From NCBI GenBank assembly GCA_943369525.1, contig CALRNL020000013.1, forward strand, positions 7,805-71,804: 64,000 nt of DNA, given 5' to 3'. Shown here in pieces: positions 1 through 8,684 of this stretch. The notes under the pieces are model-generated. The model was given only the letters and a program-made list of their open reading frames with translations, ran no database searches and was not told where the DNA came from. Positions within the stretch are counted from its first letter, which is position 1, and each line of letters starts with the position of its first letter. Made by a program: the position numbers and the translations under genes. The stretch comes from BAIKAL-G1 sp943369525. Lineage in GTDB: Bacteria; Cyanobacteriota; Cyanobacteriia; PCC-6307; Cyanobiaceae.

Positions 1-1
1 C

Positions 2-214
2 AACTCGCCGTCCTGCCTGAAGAACATGGGGCTGATCTACGAGAAATGGGGCCGGATCGCCGCTGAAAACGGCGACCAGGACGGCGCCGATCGCTGGTTT
101 GACCAGGCCGCCGAATTCTGGGGAAGGGCCGTGCGGCTCTATCCCGGCGGCTACCTCGATATCGAGAACTGGCTGAAGTCCTCCGGCCGCAGCAATGTGG
201 ATGTCTATTTTTGA
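2..214 (+). CDS. ycf3: Photosystem I assembly protein Ycf3, C-terminal fragment
   Basis: The window opens inside this gene; about 70 C-terminal residues are visible before the TGA. Ycf3 is a TPR protein that helps assemble photosystem I on the thylakoid membrane. The visible part has the last TPR helix pair (FDQAAEFWGRAVRLYPGGY) and the characteristic ending with NWLKSSGRS. Its position next to radA and rpaB matches the usual picocyanobacterial order. The N-terminal TPR units lie outside the window, so completeness cannot be judged. Confidence 0.85.
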   Translation, partial: NSPSCLKNMGLIYEKWGRIAAENGDQDGADRWFDQAAEFWGRAVRLYPGGYLDIENWLKSSGRSNVDVYF

Positions 215-265
215 GCTCTAGGGACAAGCTGGGCCAACCGCCGACTCAATGCCGCCAGCAACGGC

Positions 266-1705
266 TCAGGCGCGATCGTCCGCCGGGTTGACGCCAAGGG
301 CCATGACCAGGGCTTCCGCCACCGTGCCGGCCTCCAGCAGCTGGAGGTCGATGCCCGCCGCCATCGGCCCCAGGCCGCTGCCCTTGGGCACCACGGCCCG
401 GCGGAAGCCCAGCCGGGCCGCCTCCTGCAAGCGCAACTCCAGCTGGCCCACGGGCCGCAACTGGCCGCCCAGGCCCAGCTCGCCCACCAGCACCGTGCCG
501 GGCGGCAGGGTGAGATCGCGGTAACTGGCCACCACGGCCGTGGCCACCCCCAGGTCCGCCGCCGGCTCCTCCACCTCCAGGCCGCCAGCCACGGCCAGGT
601 AGCAATCAAAACGGGAGAGGGGCAGGCCCAGGTGTTTTTCCAGCACCGCCAGGATCTGGTGCAGCCGGTTGGTGCCGATGCCGGTGGCGGTGCGGCGCGG
701 ACTGGCGTAGCTGGTAGTGCTCACCAGCGATTGCAACTCCACCACCAGGGCCCGGGTGCCCTCGCAGGCCACGATCGTGGCCGTGCCGGCCGAGGGCTCG
801 TCGCTGCCGAGGAACAGCTCGCTGGGGTTGGTGACCTCGACCAGGCCCCGGTCGCGCATCTCGAACACCCCCAGCTCGTGGGTGGCGCCGAAGCGGTTTT
901 TAACGGCCCGCAGCAGCCGGTGGCTGGCAAAGCGGTCACCCTCGAAGGTGAGCACCGCATCGACCAAATGCTCCAACACCTTGGGGCCGGCCAGCATCCC
1001 CTCCTTGGTCACGTGGCCCACCAGCAGCAGGGCCGTGTCCTGGCGCTTGGCGATGCGGGCCAGGGCAGCAGCGCATTCGCGCACCTGGGCCACCGACCCC
1101 GGTGCGCTGGCTAGTTCGCCGTCATGCAGGGCCTGGATGCTGTCGATGATCGCCACCGCCGGCCGCAGGGATTCGAGTTCCTGCAGCACCAATTCCAGGT
1201 CGGTTTCGGCCAGCAACTGCAGCTGGCTGCCATCGCCGCCGAGCCGGCGCCACCGCAATTTCACCTGCTGGGCCGATTCCTCGGCACTCACGTACAACAC
1301 CGAATGGCGGGCCGCCATGGCCTCGGCGCTTTGCAGCAGCAGGGTCGACTTGCCGATGCCGGGATCGCCACCCACCAGCACCAAGGATCCGGGGACGAGA
1401 CCACCGCCGAGCACCCGGTCGAGCTCGCCGTAGCCGCTGCCCAGTCGCTGCAAGGGCCGCTCACCAACCGTATGGATCGACTCAGATCGGCGCGAGCGCG
1501 GGGGCAGATCGGTGGCGCCGCCAGCCCCGCCGGCCACCCCGGCAGCGGCGGCAGCCCCGGCCACGGGCCGGCGCCGGCGGGTGTCGCTGGCGGTCACAAC
1601 CTGCTCCACCAGGCTGTTCCAACTGCCACAGGCGGCACAGCGGCCGAAGAACTGGCGGGTCTGGGCCCCGCAGGTCTGGCAGACGTAGAGGCTGGAACGT
1701 CCCAC
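266..1705 (-). CDS. radA: DNA repair protein RadA (Sms)
   Basis: A 479-residue RecA-like ATPase that promotes branch migration during recombinational repair. It has an N-terminal C4 zinc finger (Cys9, Cys12, Cys23, Cys26), a Walker A motif GDPGIGKST at 113-121, the RadA signature KNRFGATHELGVF, and a Lon-protease-like C-terminal domain with no visible proteolytic role. Length is normal for the family. It converges with ycf3 and is divergent from rpaB, leaving about 97 bp for both promoters. Low-complexity Ala/Gly sequence links the zinc finger to the ATPase core. Confidence 0.95.
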   Translation of the reverse strand: MGRSSLYVCQTCGAQTRQFFGRCAACGSWNSLVEQVVTASDTRRRRPVAGAAAAAGVAGGAGGATDLPPRSRRSESIHTVGERPLQRLGSGYGELDRVLGGGLVPGSLVLVGGDPGIGKSTLLLQSAEAMAARHSVLYVSAEESAQQVKLRWRRLGGDGSQLQLLAETDLELVLQELESLRPAVAIIDSIQALHDGELASAPGSVAQVRECAAALARIAKRQDTALLLVGHVTKEGMLAGPKVLEHLVDAVLTFEGDRFASHRLLRAVKNRFGATHELGVFEMRDRGLVEVTNPSELFLGSDEPSAGTATIVACEGTRALVVELQSLVSTTSYASPRRTATGIGTNRLHQILAVLEKHLGLPLSRFDCYLAVAGGLEVEEPAADLGVATAVVASYRDLTLPPGTVLVGELGLGGQLRPVGQLELRLQEAARLGFRRAVVPKGSGLGPMAAGIDLQLLEAGTVAEALVMALGVNPADDRA

Positions 1706-1802
1706 GAAGGTGTATGAAGATTGGTGGCCCTTGGTGAACCCACGGGGCCTTCGGCCTTTTCAGTGGGTCGATCTACTCAAACCCTTCGGTCCGACCGCCG
1801 CA

Positions 1803-2549
1803 ATGACGGCTTCTGCCCCCGCCAAGGAAACGATTCTGGTCGTTGATGACGAAGCCAGCATTCGACGCATCCTCGAAACCCGACTCTCGATGATCGGCTA
1901 CCAGGTGATCACCGCCTGCGATGGGCTCGAAGCCCTGGAAGCCTTTCGGCGCACCAGCCCCGACCTGGTGGTGCTCGACGTGATGATGCCCAAGCTCGAT
2001 GGCTACGGCGTCTGCCAGGAGCTGCGCAAGGAATCGGACGTGCCGATCGTGATGCTCACCGCCCTGGGCGATGTGGCTGACCGCATCACCGGCCTGGAGC
2101 TCGGCGCCGACGACTACGTCGTCAAACCCTTCAGCCCCAAGGAGCTGGAGGCCCGCATCCGCTGCGTCCTGCGCCGGGTCGACAAGGACCAGGCCGCCGG
2201 CATCCCCAACTCCGGCTTGATCCAGGTCAGCAACCTCAAGATCGACACCAACAAGCGCCAGGTGTACCGAGGCGACGAGCGAATTCGGCTCACCGGCATG
2301 GAATTCAGCCTGCTGGAGCTGCTGGTGGGCCGCTCGGGCGAACCGTTCAGCCGGGGCGAAATCCTCAAGGAGGTCTGGGGTTATACCCCCGAGCGCCACG
2401 TCGACACCCGGGTGGTGGATGTCCATATTTCCCGGTTGCGCTCCAAACTGGAGGACGACCCCGCCAATCCCGAGCTGATTCTCACGGCCCGGGGAACGGG
2501 GTACCTGTTCCAGCGCATCATCGAAGCCCTTGCCCCCGAAGGACACTGA
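1803..2549 (+). CDS. rpaB: OmpR-type response regulator RpaB
   Basis: A 248-residue response regulator: receiver domain (1-120) with acidic pocket Asp15/Asp16, phosphoacceptor Asp59, Thr86 and Lys108, then a winged-helix DNA-binding domain (about 140-240). The sequence is very close to what I know of RpaB, the essential cyanobacterial regulator of high-light and photosystem genes, which binds HLR1 direct repeats. I chose the ATG at 1803, which starts directly before the receiver (MTASAPAKETILVVDDE); an upstream in-frame start would add 31 unconserved residues reaching almost to radA. plsX overlaps its 3' end. An HLR1-like element in this window lies before hli at 48.8 kb. Confidence 0.95.
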   Translation: MTASAPAKETILVVDDEASIRRILETRLSMIGYQVITACDGLEALEAFRRTSPDLVVLDVMMPKLDGYGVCQELRKESDVPIVMLTALGDVADRITGLELGADDYVVKPFSPKELEARIRCVLRRVDKDQAAGIPNSGLIQVSNLKIDTNKRQVYRGDERIRLTGMEFSLLELLVGRSGEPFSRGEILKEVWGYTPERHVDTRVVDVHISRLRSKLEDDPANPELILTARGTGYLFQRIIEALAPEGH

Positions 2550-3987
2550 CATCACTGGCCGCAACCCCAAGCGTCGGCGGCCCCAGGCAATACGCCGCCT
2601 GGTGATTTGGTACCGCCGCAATGCGGCGGTGACCAGCCTGGTGGGCACGGCCTCGGCCGCCAGCTCCGTGGCCGGGTCCATGGCCGGCTCGGTGGCGGGT
2701 TCGGTGGTTTCCACCGCCGGCAACGTCGCCGGTGCCGCCGGCAATGTGGCGGGCAATGTGGCCGGTGTGGCCGGCTCGATGGCAGGCAATGTCGCCGGCG
2801 TAGCCGGCTCCGTGGCGGGCGTGGCGGGCTCGGTGGCCGGCTCGATGGCCCACTCCGTACTCCAGCCCCTGGTCTTCGATCCCCTGCGGCGGCTCCAGCA
2901 GGGCACCAATGCCGATGGCGAGCTGGCCATCGATGATGCCCAACGGCTCTGGGTGGCCGTTGATGGCATGGGCGGCGACCATGCCCCCGGCCCGATCCTG
3001 GAGGGCTGCCTGCGGGCGGTGGCCCTGCTGCCGGTGCGGGTGCGCTTCGTGGCCGAAACCGCCGCCGTCGATCAGGCCGTGGCCGCCCTCGGCCTGGCCG
3101 CAGAGCTGGCCGCCGCCATCAGCTCCGGACTGGTCGAGGTGGTCGCCAGCGGCCCCTCGGTGGGCATGGACGAAGAGGCCACGGTGGTGCGGCGCAAGCG
3201 GGACGCCAGCATCAACCTGGCCATGGACCTGGTCAAGGCGGGCGAGGCCACGGCGGTGTATTCGGCCGGAAACTCCGGCGCCGTGATGGCCTCGGCGATC
3301 TTCCGGCTCGGCCGGCTTAAGGGCATCGACCGCCCCGCCATCGGCGCCCTCTTCCCCACCAAGGACCCCAACCAGCAGGTCTTGGTGCTCGATGTGGGCG
3401 CCAACATGGACGCCAAGCCCGCCTACCTGCACCAATTCGCCCTGCTCGGCAACATCTACAGCCGCGATGTGTTGCAGGTGCAACGGCCCCGGATTGGCCT
3501 GCTCAACATCGGTGAGGAGGAGTGCAAGGGCAACGAGCTCTGCCTTAAGACCTACCCCCTGCTGGCGGCTGACGACCGCTTCGTCTTTGCCGGCAACTGC
3601 GAAGGCCGGGACGTGCTCTCGGGCGATTTTGATGTGGTGGTTTGCGATGGCTTCACCGGCAACGTGCTGTTGAAGTTCCTTGAATCGGTGGGCAGCGTGC
3701 TCCTGGATGTGCTGCGGGCCGAACTGCCCCGGGGACGCCGGGGCAAGGTGGGCTCCGCCTTCCTGCGCAGCAACCTGGTGCGCATCAAAAAACGGCTCGA
3801 CCACGCCGAACATGGCGGTGCCCTGCTGCTGGGCGTCAATGGCGTCTGCGTGATCGGCCACGGCAGCAGCAAGGCCCTCTCGGTGGTGAGCGCCCTGCGG
3901 CTAGCCCATTCCGCCGCCAGCCATGGCGTGATGGACGACCTGCACAAGCTCAGTGACAGCACCGATGCGGTGGTCGCCTGTGGTTGA
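2530..3987 (+). CDS. plsX: Phosphate acyltransferase PlsX with long repeat-bearing N-terminus
   Basis: PlsX converts acyl-ACP to acyl-phosphate, the first step of phospholipid acyl transfer. The catalytic domain starts near residue 140 (VAVDGMGGDHAPG) and continues to the end of 485 residues with family motifs such as YSAGNSGAVMA and CDGFTGN. In front lies an unusual extension: a basic stretch (residues 14-30, ending VIWYRR) and residues 46-110 made of degenerate (V/M)AG(S/N) units. The start used is a TTG at 2530 inside the end of rpaB (20 nt overlap); a GTG at 2602 would still include the repeats. First of a lipid operon with fabH, fabD and plsC. Confidence 0.9.
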   Translation: MPPKDTDITGRNPKRRRPQAIRRLVIWYRRNAAVTSLVGTASAASSVAGSMAGSVAGSVVSTAGNVAGAAGNVAGNVAGVAGSMAGNVAGVAGSVAGVAGSVAGSMAHSVLQPLVFDPLRRLQQGTNADGELAIDDAQRLWVAVDGMGGDHAPGPILEGCLRAVALLPVRVRFVAETAAVDQAVAALGLAAELAAAISSGLVEVVASGPSVGMDEEATVVRRKRDASINLAMDLVKAGEATAVYSAGNSGAVMASAIFRLGRLKGIDRPAIGALFPTKDPNQQVLVLDVGANMDAKPAYLHQFALLGNIYSRDVLQVQRPRIGLLNIGEEECKGNELCLKTYPLLAADDRFVFAGNCEGRDVLSGDFDVVVCDGFTGNVLLKFLESVGSVLLDVLRAELPRGRRGKVGSAFLRSNLVRIKKRLDHAEHGGALLLGVNGVCVIGHGSSKALSVVSALRLAHSAASHGVMDDLHKLSDSTDAVVACG

Positions 3988-4012
3988 CTGACCGCCAACT
4001 GGGGTCGTTCAG

Positions 4013-5041
4013 GTGTCGCTCAGCCCAATGGCGGAGGCCGTCGGCATGGCCCTGGTGGGCTGCGGCAGCGGCCTGCCAGCCGTGAGCCTCAGCAACGCCC
4101 AGCTCAGCGAGCGGGTCGAGACCAACGACGACTGGATCCGCAGCCGCACCGGCATCGGCGCCAGGCACGTCGCCGGCCCGGGCGAAACGGTCACCAGCTT
4201 GGCTAGCGAGGCCGGCCGCCAGGCCCTGGCCCATGCCGGCTGGCAAGCGGGCGACCTGGATCTCATCCTGCTGGCCACCTCCAGCCCCGACGACCTGTTC
4301 GGCACCGCCCCCCGGGTGCAGGGGGTCCTGGGGGCCAGCAACGCCGTGGCCTTCGACATCACGGCGGCCTGCAGCGGCTTCCTGTTTGCCCTGATCACCG
4401 CCAGCCAATACATCCGCAGCGGCAGCGTGCGCCGCGCCCTCGTGATCGGCGCCGACCAGCTCAGCCGCTGGGTGGACTGGGACGATCGCCGCACCTGCGT
4501 GCTGTTCGGCGATGGCGCCGCCGCCGTGGCGGTGGAAGCCTGCCCCGGGGCCGACAACGGCCTGCTGGGTTTCCGCATGCGCTCCGATGGCAGCCGCAAC
4601 GGCTGCCTCACCCTGGCCCAGAGCGAGGACCACACCACCTTGGTGGCCGGTAGCCAGGCCCAGCGCGGCGGCTTCGAACCCATCCAGATGAATGGCCAGG
4701 AGGTCTACAAATTCGCGGTGCGCGAGGTGCCGGCGATCCTCAAGGACCTGCTCGATGGCACCGGCACCAGCCCCGACCAGCTCGACTGGCTGCTGCTCCA
4801 TCAGGCCAACCAGCGCATCCTTGATGCGGTGGCCGAGCGCTTCGCCATCCCCCAGGAGCGGGTGCTCAGCAACCTGGCCCGCTTTGGCAACACCTCCGCC
4901 GCCACGATCCCGCTGATGCTCAATGAGGCCGTGCGCGATGGCCGGGTTGAGCCCGGTCACCTGATCGCCAGCAGCGGCTTCGGGGCCGGCCTGAGCTGGG
5001 GCGCGGCCCTGCTGCGCTGGGGCGGTCCCCAGGCCAACTGA
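4013..5041 (+). CDS. fabH: 3-oxoacyl-ACP synthase III (FabH)
   Basis: FabH starts fatty-acid synthesis by condensing acetyl-CoA with malonyl-ACP. The 342-residue protein has the thiolase fold with the catalytic Cys120 in TAACSGF, the His of LLLHQANQR and the Asn of RFGNTSAA, plus the DDWI-RTGI signature near 40-50. The start is a GTG at 4013, 25 nt after plsX; an ATG at 4028 (MAEAVGMALVG) is an equally good candidate. Position between plsX and fabD supports membership of a fatty-acid/phospholipid operon. Confidence 0.93.
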   Translation: MSLSPMAEAVGMALVGCGSGLPAVSLSNAQLSERVETNDDWIRSRTGIGARHVAGPGETVTSLASEAGRQALAHAGWQAGDLDLILLATSSPDDLFGTAPRVQGVLGASNAVAFDITAACSGFLFALITASQYIRSGSVRRALVIGADQLSRWVDWDDRRTCVLFGDGAAAVAVEACPGADNGLLGFRMRSDGSRNGCLTLAQSEDHTTLVAGSQAQRGGFEPIQMNGQEVYKFAVREVPAILKDLLDGTGTSPDQLDWLLLHQANQRILDAVAERFAIPQERVLSNLARFGNTSAATIPLMLNEAVRDGRVEPGHLIASSGFGAGLSWGAALLRWGGPQAN

Positions 5042-5119
5042 GCCCGGGCGCTGCGGCGCGTCGAGCTGGTCTGGGCCAGAGGCTGCCGAGCTGGCCTGGC
5101 CTGATCAACAGCCGCGCCG

Positions 5120-5125
5120 TAGTCT
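5120..5125 (+). promoter_or_regulatory. Possible -10 box before fabD
   Basis: TAGTCT, matching the cyanobacterial TAnnnT -10 pattern, lies 27 nt before the fabD ATG in the 111-bp gap after fabH. No clear -35 is seen. It is one of a series of similar boxes at similar distance from starts in this window. Confidence 0.3.
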
Positions 5126-5152
5126 CCAGCCCACAAAAGTGCAAGCGCCACC

Positions 5153-6052
5153 ATGGGGATCGCCTGGGTGTTTCCGGGTCAGGGTTCACAGAAGCTCGGC
5201 ATGGCGACCGCCGTGCTCGATCTGCCTGACGCCCGCCAGCGTTTTGCCCTCGCCTCCGAGCTGCTGGGCCGCGACCTGCTGGCGATTTGCGCCGGCGAAG
5301 GCCTCGACGCCATCGCCCCACCCACCGACCTCAACGACACCCGCAACACCCAGCCGGCCCTGTTCGTGATCGAGAGCCTGCTGGTGGATGGCCTGCGCCA
5401 GCAGGGCCGTAGCGCCGACCTGGTGGCCGGCCACAGCCTGGGGGAACTGGTGGCCCTCTATGCGGCCGGCGTCTTCGACTTCGAGACGGGACTGGCCCTG
5501 ATGCACCGGCGCAGCACCCTGATGGCCGCCGCCGGCGGCGGGGCCATGACCGCCGTGATGGGTTTTGACCGGGGCGAGCTGGATGCCCTGGTCGCTGGCA
5601 CCGAGGGTGTGGTGATCGCCAACGACAACAGCAGCGCCCAGGTGGTGCTCTCCGGTAGCCCCGAAGCCGTGGCCAGCGTCAGCGCCCAGCTGACCTGCAA
5701 ACGGGCCATCCCCCTGGCCGTATCGGGGGCCTTCCATTCGCCCTTCATGGCCGGAGCTGCCGCCGCCTTCGCCCAGGAGCTGGAGCCGCTGCCCTTTGCC
5801 GATGCCCGCATTCCCGTGTTGAGCAACACAGACCCCACGCCGGAGACCAGCGGCGAACGCCTCAAGGCCAGGCTGGTGGGTCAGATGACCAGTGGCGTGC
5901 GCTGGCGCGAAACCATGGACCAGTTCGCCGCCCAGGCCATCGACACCACCGTGGAGATCGGCCCCGGCAACGTGCTCAACGGCCTGATTAAACGCAGCCT
6001 GGCGGGCGTCACCACCGCCCAGATCGCCACCGCTGCGGACCTGGGCCTGTGA
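5153..6052 (+). CDS. fabD: Malonyl-CoA:ACP transacylase (FabD)
   Basis: Transfers malonyl from CoA to acyl carrier protein, supplying FabH and the elongating synthases. The 299-residue sequence begins with the family's FPGQGSQ motif, has the nucleophile Ser95 in GHSLGE and the partner His195 in SGAFHSPFM. It ends in a GTGA overlap that also starts plsC, which indicates translational coupling. Length is standard. Confidence 0.95.
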   Translation: MGIAWVFPGQGSQKLGMATAVLDLPDARQRFALASELLGRDLLAICAGEGLDAIAPPTDLNDTRNTQPALFVIESLLVDGLRQQGRSADLVAGHSLGELVALYAAGVFDFETGLALMHRRSTLMAAAGGGAMTAVMGFDRGELDALVAGTEGVVIANDNSSAQVVLSGSPEAVASVSAQLTCKRAIPLAVSGAFHSPFMAGAAAAFAQELEPLPFADARIPVLSNTDPTPETSGERLKARLVGQMTSGVRWRETMDQFAAQAIDTTVEIGPGNVLNGLIKRSLAGVTTAQIATAADLGL

Positions 6053-6918
6053 CCAAGCCTGCAGATCGGGCGGGCAGCAGCAGCGGGACCAGCCCAAACC
6101 CCAACGGGCCTGAACTGGGGTCTGATGGAGCAGCAAGCGCCCTCGTGCCCACCGAGGGAGGCCGGATCAAGGCCATGCGCCGGGCCCTGCGGCGCCGGCG
6201 CAAGCCCCCCGAACCGCCGGCCCTGCTCAACAGCCCCAAACCAAGCATCACCTACCGGCTGATCAGCTACCTGCTGGTATTCCCCGTTTTCCGGTTCCTG
6301 TTCCGCGGCCGCACCGCTGGCAACGGCAACGTGCCGCTAGATGGGGCCCTGGTGGTAGTGGCCAACCACGGCTCCCACCTGGATCCGCCCCTGCTCGGCC
6401 ATGCCCTCGGCCGGCCGGTGGCCTTCATGGCCAAGGCCGAGCTCTTCCGAGTGCCCCTACTCGGGCCGATCATCCGGGCCTGCGGTGCCTATCCGGTGGC
6501 CCGAGGCGCCAGCGACCGCGAAGCGATCCGCACCGCCACCGACCGGCTCGACCAGGGCTGGGCCACGGGCGTGTTCCTTGATGGCACCCGCCAGGCCAAT
6601 GGCCGGGTCAACAGCCCCCTACCCGGGGCGGCCCTGCTGGCGGCCCGCTCCGGCGCGCCCCTGCTGCCGGTGGCGATCATCAACAGCCACCGGGCCATGG
6701 GCACCGGCCGCCAGGCGCGCCTGGTGCCGATCCACATCCGCATTGGCACCCCCATCCCGCCGCCGGTCTCCAGGCGCCGCGCCGACCTGGATGTGGTGAC
6801 GGCGGCCTGCCAGGCCCAAATCAATGCCCTGCTGGATCTGGGGCCGCTGCGGGCGGATGAACAGTCCGGCCGGCTCCCTCCAGCAGCGGAGCAAACCGCC
6901 CTGCCGCCCACAACTTGA
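6049..6918 (+). CDS. plsC: 1-acyl-sn-glycerol-3-phosphate acyltransferase (PlsC family)
   Basis: Adds the second acyl chain to make phosphatidic acid at the membrane. Motif I is NHGSHLD (Asn106 to Asp112, the HX4D acyl-transfer dyad); motif III reads FLDGTRQ at 176-182 with Asp178 where most family members have Glu. A hydrophobic segment lies near 70-85. The GTG start overlaps fabD's stop; an internal ATG at 6175 would remove a 42-residue polar leader. The last 32 residues are encoded by DNA that also encodes the end of the opposite-strand YdcF-like gene. Confidence 0.85.
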   Translation: MTKPADRAGSSSGTSPNPNGPELGSDGAASALVPTEGGRIKAMRRALRRRRKPPEPPALLNSPKPSITYRLISYLLVFPVFRFLFRGRTAGNGNVPLDGALVVVANHGSHLDPPLLGHALGRPVAFMAKAELFRVPLLGPIIRACGAYPVARGASDREAIRTATDRLDQGWATGVFLDGTRQANGRVNSPLPGAALLAARSGAPLLPVAIINSHRAMGTGRQARLVPIHIRIGTPIPPPVSRRRADLDVVTAACQAQINALLDLGPLRADEQSGRLPPAAEQTALPPTT

Positions 6919-7570
6919 GGTCGCGGCCGGTCAGCACCCACAGAGCCGCCCGCAGGCCATCGCCCCAGACCTTGCCCCAGCGCTCGGGGCTGCAGCGCTG
7001 GCCGCAGGGCACGGCCACGGGCGTGAGGCCGATGCCGCGGCTGCCAGCCACAATCCGGCCCACGAGCAGGGCCCTAGGCATGTGGTCGCTACTTGTGACC
7101 AGCAGCACGCTGCGCACCTTGGAGCGCTTGAGGTCGTCGGCCACGGAGGTGAAATTGCTGAGGGTGTCGTGGGCGCGGTAATCAAGCAGCACCTGGCCGG
7201 GGTGGAGCCCCTCGCGGCGGAACTCCCAGGTGGCGTATTCGGGATTGCTGCCGCCACTCACCAGGAGGGGCAGGCCCTGGCGCCGGGCCAGCCGGGCCGC
7301 CTCCTGCTCCCGGGCCACATCACCGCCCAGCACCAAAATCAGCTGGGGGGGCGGCAGGGGCGGCAGCCACAGCCCGCGGGACAGCCAAAGCAGCAGACCT
7401 GCGACCAGGGCCAGGGGCCCCAAGCGCCCCAAGCGCCCCAGGCGCCAGCGAAAGCTCCCGGTGGGGCGGCGGCGGGAGCGCCCCGGCCGCAACCAGCGGC
7501 GACGGCCTGGCCCGGGCGACCGCCGGGCTGGCACAGCGGACCGATCGCTAGCGGGGCCGGGGCCAGCCAT
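6821..7570 (-). CDS. YdcF/SanA-type DUF218 membrane-anchored protein
   Basis: A 249-residue protein with a basic Pro/Arg-rich N-terminus, one membrane segment (about 50-67, PLALVAGLLLWLS) and a DUF218 domain: LILVLGGDVAREQEAARLA, SGGSNPEYA, and the LLVTSSDHMPRA motif. DUF218 proteins are linked to envelope functions, but the reaction is unknown. Its ATG shares one base with the tsaB stop (TGATG), so the two are co-transcribed. The 3' end overlaps plsC by 98 nt on the opposite strand. Confidence 0.75.
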   Translation of the reverse strand: MAGPGPASDRSAVPARRSPGPGRRRWLRPGRSRRRPTGSFRWRLGRLGRLGPLALVAGLLLWLSRGLWLPPLPPPQLILVLGGDVAREQEAARLARRQGLPLLVSGGSNPEYATWEFRREGLHPGQVLLDYRAHDTLSNFTSVADDLKRSKVRSVLLVTSSDHMPRALLVGRIVAGSRGIGLTPVAVPCGQRCSPERWGKVWGDGLRAALWVLTGRDLKLWAAGRFAPLLEGAGRTVHPPAAAPDPAGH

Positions 7571-8325
7571 CAGCCCGCTCCGCTGCCCAGGCCTGGCAGG
7601 GGAGCAGTATGCGGAGAACCCTTTTGCGGGGAACCGGATTGCAGGGAACCCGTGGGAACCTGGCTGGGGATCTGGGGCGTGAAGTCCACCGGACTGGTGG
7701 GGTAGGTCGGCAACACGGGCTGCCAGGGGCCGGCCAGGCCCAGGGCCGCGGCCGCCTGGCCCAGGGCCAGGAGCTCCAGCACATCCAGGCAGGCGTCCAC
7801 GGCCGCCGGCAGGATCAGCTCCGGCGCCAGACCCTGGGCGAAGGCGTCGCCGGGGAGATAGAGCCGGGGCTGCCCCACTTCGGCAAGGGCGCCGAGGGCG
7901 CGGGGGTCGACGCCGTAGCAACCGGCCACGGTGCCGCGCCGGGGCAGGTCCTGCACCAACCAGAAGCACCCGACCTCGGCCAGCCCGGGCCGCTGGCGCA
8001 CCAGCCGCCGCGCCACGGCTAAAAAACTACTCACCCCATGCAGGGGCACGGCCAACTGCTGGGCCAGGGTGCGGGCCAACACGACCGTGAGCCGGGTGCT
8101 GGTGAAGCCCCCCGGCCCCGTCGCGACCACCAGCCGGCCGATTTCGGGCCAGCGCGGGGCTGGCAGCAGCTGCTCGAGGCAGGGGAGCAAGTCGTTGGAG
8201 AGCTGGCGCCCGAGGGGAAAGGCCCGCACCTGGGGGGGCTCGCTGCCAGCCAAGGACTGCAGGCCCACGGCCAGGCAGTCGCTGGAGCTGTGAAGGGCCA
8301 GCAGCAGGGACGCGCGGGCGCTCAT
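7570..8325 (-). CDS. tsaB: tRNA t6A37 synthesis protein TsaB
   Basis: TsaB is the non-catalytic ASKHA-fold partner of TsaD in making N6-threonylcarbamoyladenosine at tRNA position 37. The 251-residue sequence shows a first-strand motif (LLLALHSSSDCLAVGL) and GPGGFTSTRLTVVLARTLAQ, a variant of the family's GPGSFTGLR motif. The C-terminal half is divergent and ends in a Pro/Gly/Ser-rich tail. The ATG overlaps the ycf34 stop by 4 nt. TsaB in picocyanobacteria is commonly divergent, so the identification rests on the N-terminal motifs and the neighbourhood. Confidence 0.8.
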   Translation of the reverse strand: MSARASLLLALHSSSDCLAVGLQSLAGSEPPQVRAFPLGRQLSNDLLPCLEQLLPAPRWPEIGRLVVATGPGGFTSTRLTVVLARTLAQQLAVPLHGVSSFLAVARRLVRQRPGLAEVGCFWLVQDLPRRGTVAGCYGVDPRALGALAEVGQPRLYLPGDAFAQGLAPELILPAAVDACLDVLELLALGQAAAALGLAGPWQPVLPTYPTSPVDFTPQIPSQVPTGSLQSGSPQKGSPHTAPLPGLGSGAG

Positions 8326-8573
8326 GTCGGCTGGGCCTGGCCAGGACGCAGCCGCCGCCAGCGACCGGACTCGGCCTGGAAGCTGCCGCAGCCGCGCACA
8401 TCCCACTCCACCCCGGCCTGGGCGTTGCCGAGATCAATCACCGACACATGGATCCGGGGGGACTGGGGCACAAAACTGGGGGCGGCGCACAGGTGATCCA
8501 CCCCATGCTGCCGCTCCACCGCGTGATAGGCCTGGCAGCGGTCCACCCAGTGGCAATCGACGCAGATGCACAT
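8322..8573 (-). CDS. ycf34: Iron-sulfur protein Ycf34
   Basis: An 83-residue protein starting MCICVDCHWVDRC, the cysteine arrangement of Ycf34, which binds an iron-sulfur cluster and influences photosynthetic electron flow in cyanobacteria. Cysteines visible are 2, 4, 7, 13, 29 and 62. Length fits the family. It heads the minus-strand unit ycf34-tsaB-ydcF-like and is divergent from the tRNA nucleotidyltransferase gene, with about 110 bp between them. Confidence 0.88.
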   Translation of the reverse strand: MCICVDCHWVDRCQAYHAVERQHGVDHLCAAPSFVPQSPRIHVSVIDLGNAQAGVEWDVRGCGSFQAESGRWRRLRPGQAQPT

Positions 8574-8684
8574 GCCACCGACTAACCGCCCCCATCCATT
8601 CTGGCGCGCCTTGGGCCCCAACTCCCCGTGCTTGCCCAGGCGCGGCCTGGGCCCCCGCCCGTTGCCGTGCTCAGGAGAACACCG

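Noticed and set aside
2518..3861. Long minus-strand open frame opposite plsX
   Set aside because: It mirrors the plsX codon pattern in very GC-rich DNA, has no motif and lies fully inside a convincing gene.
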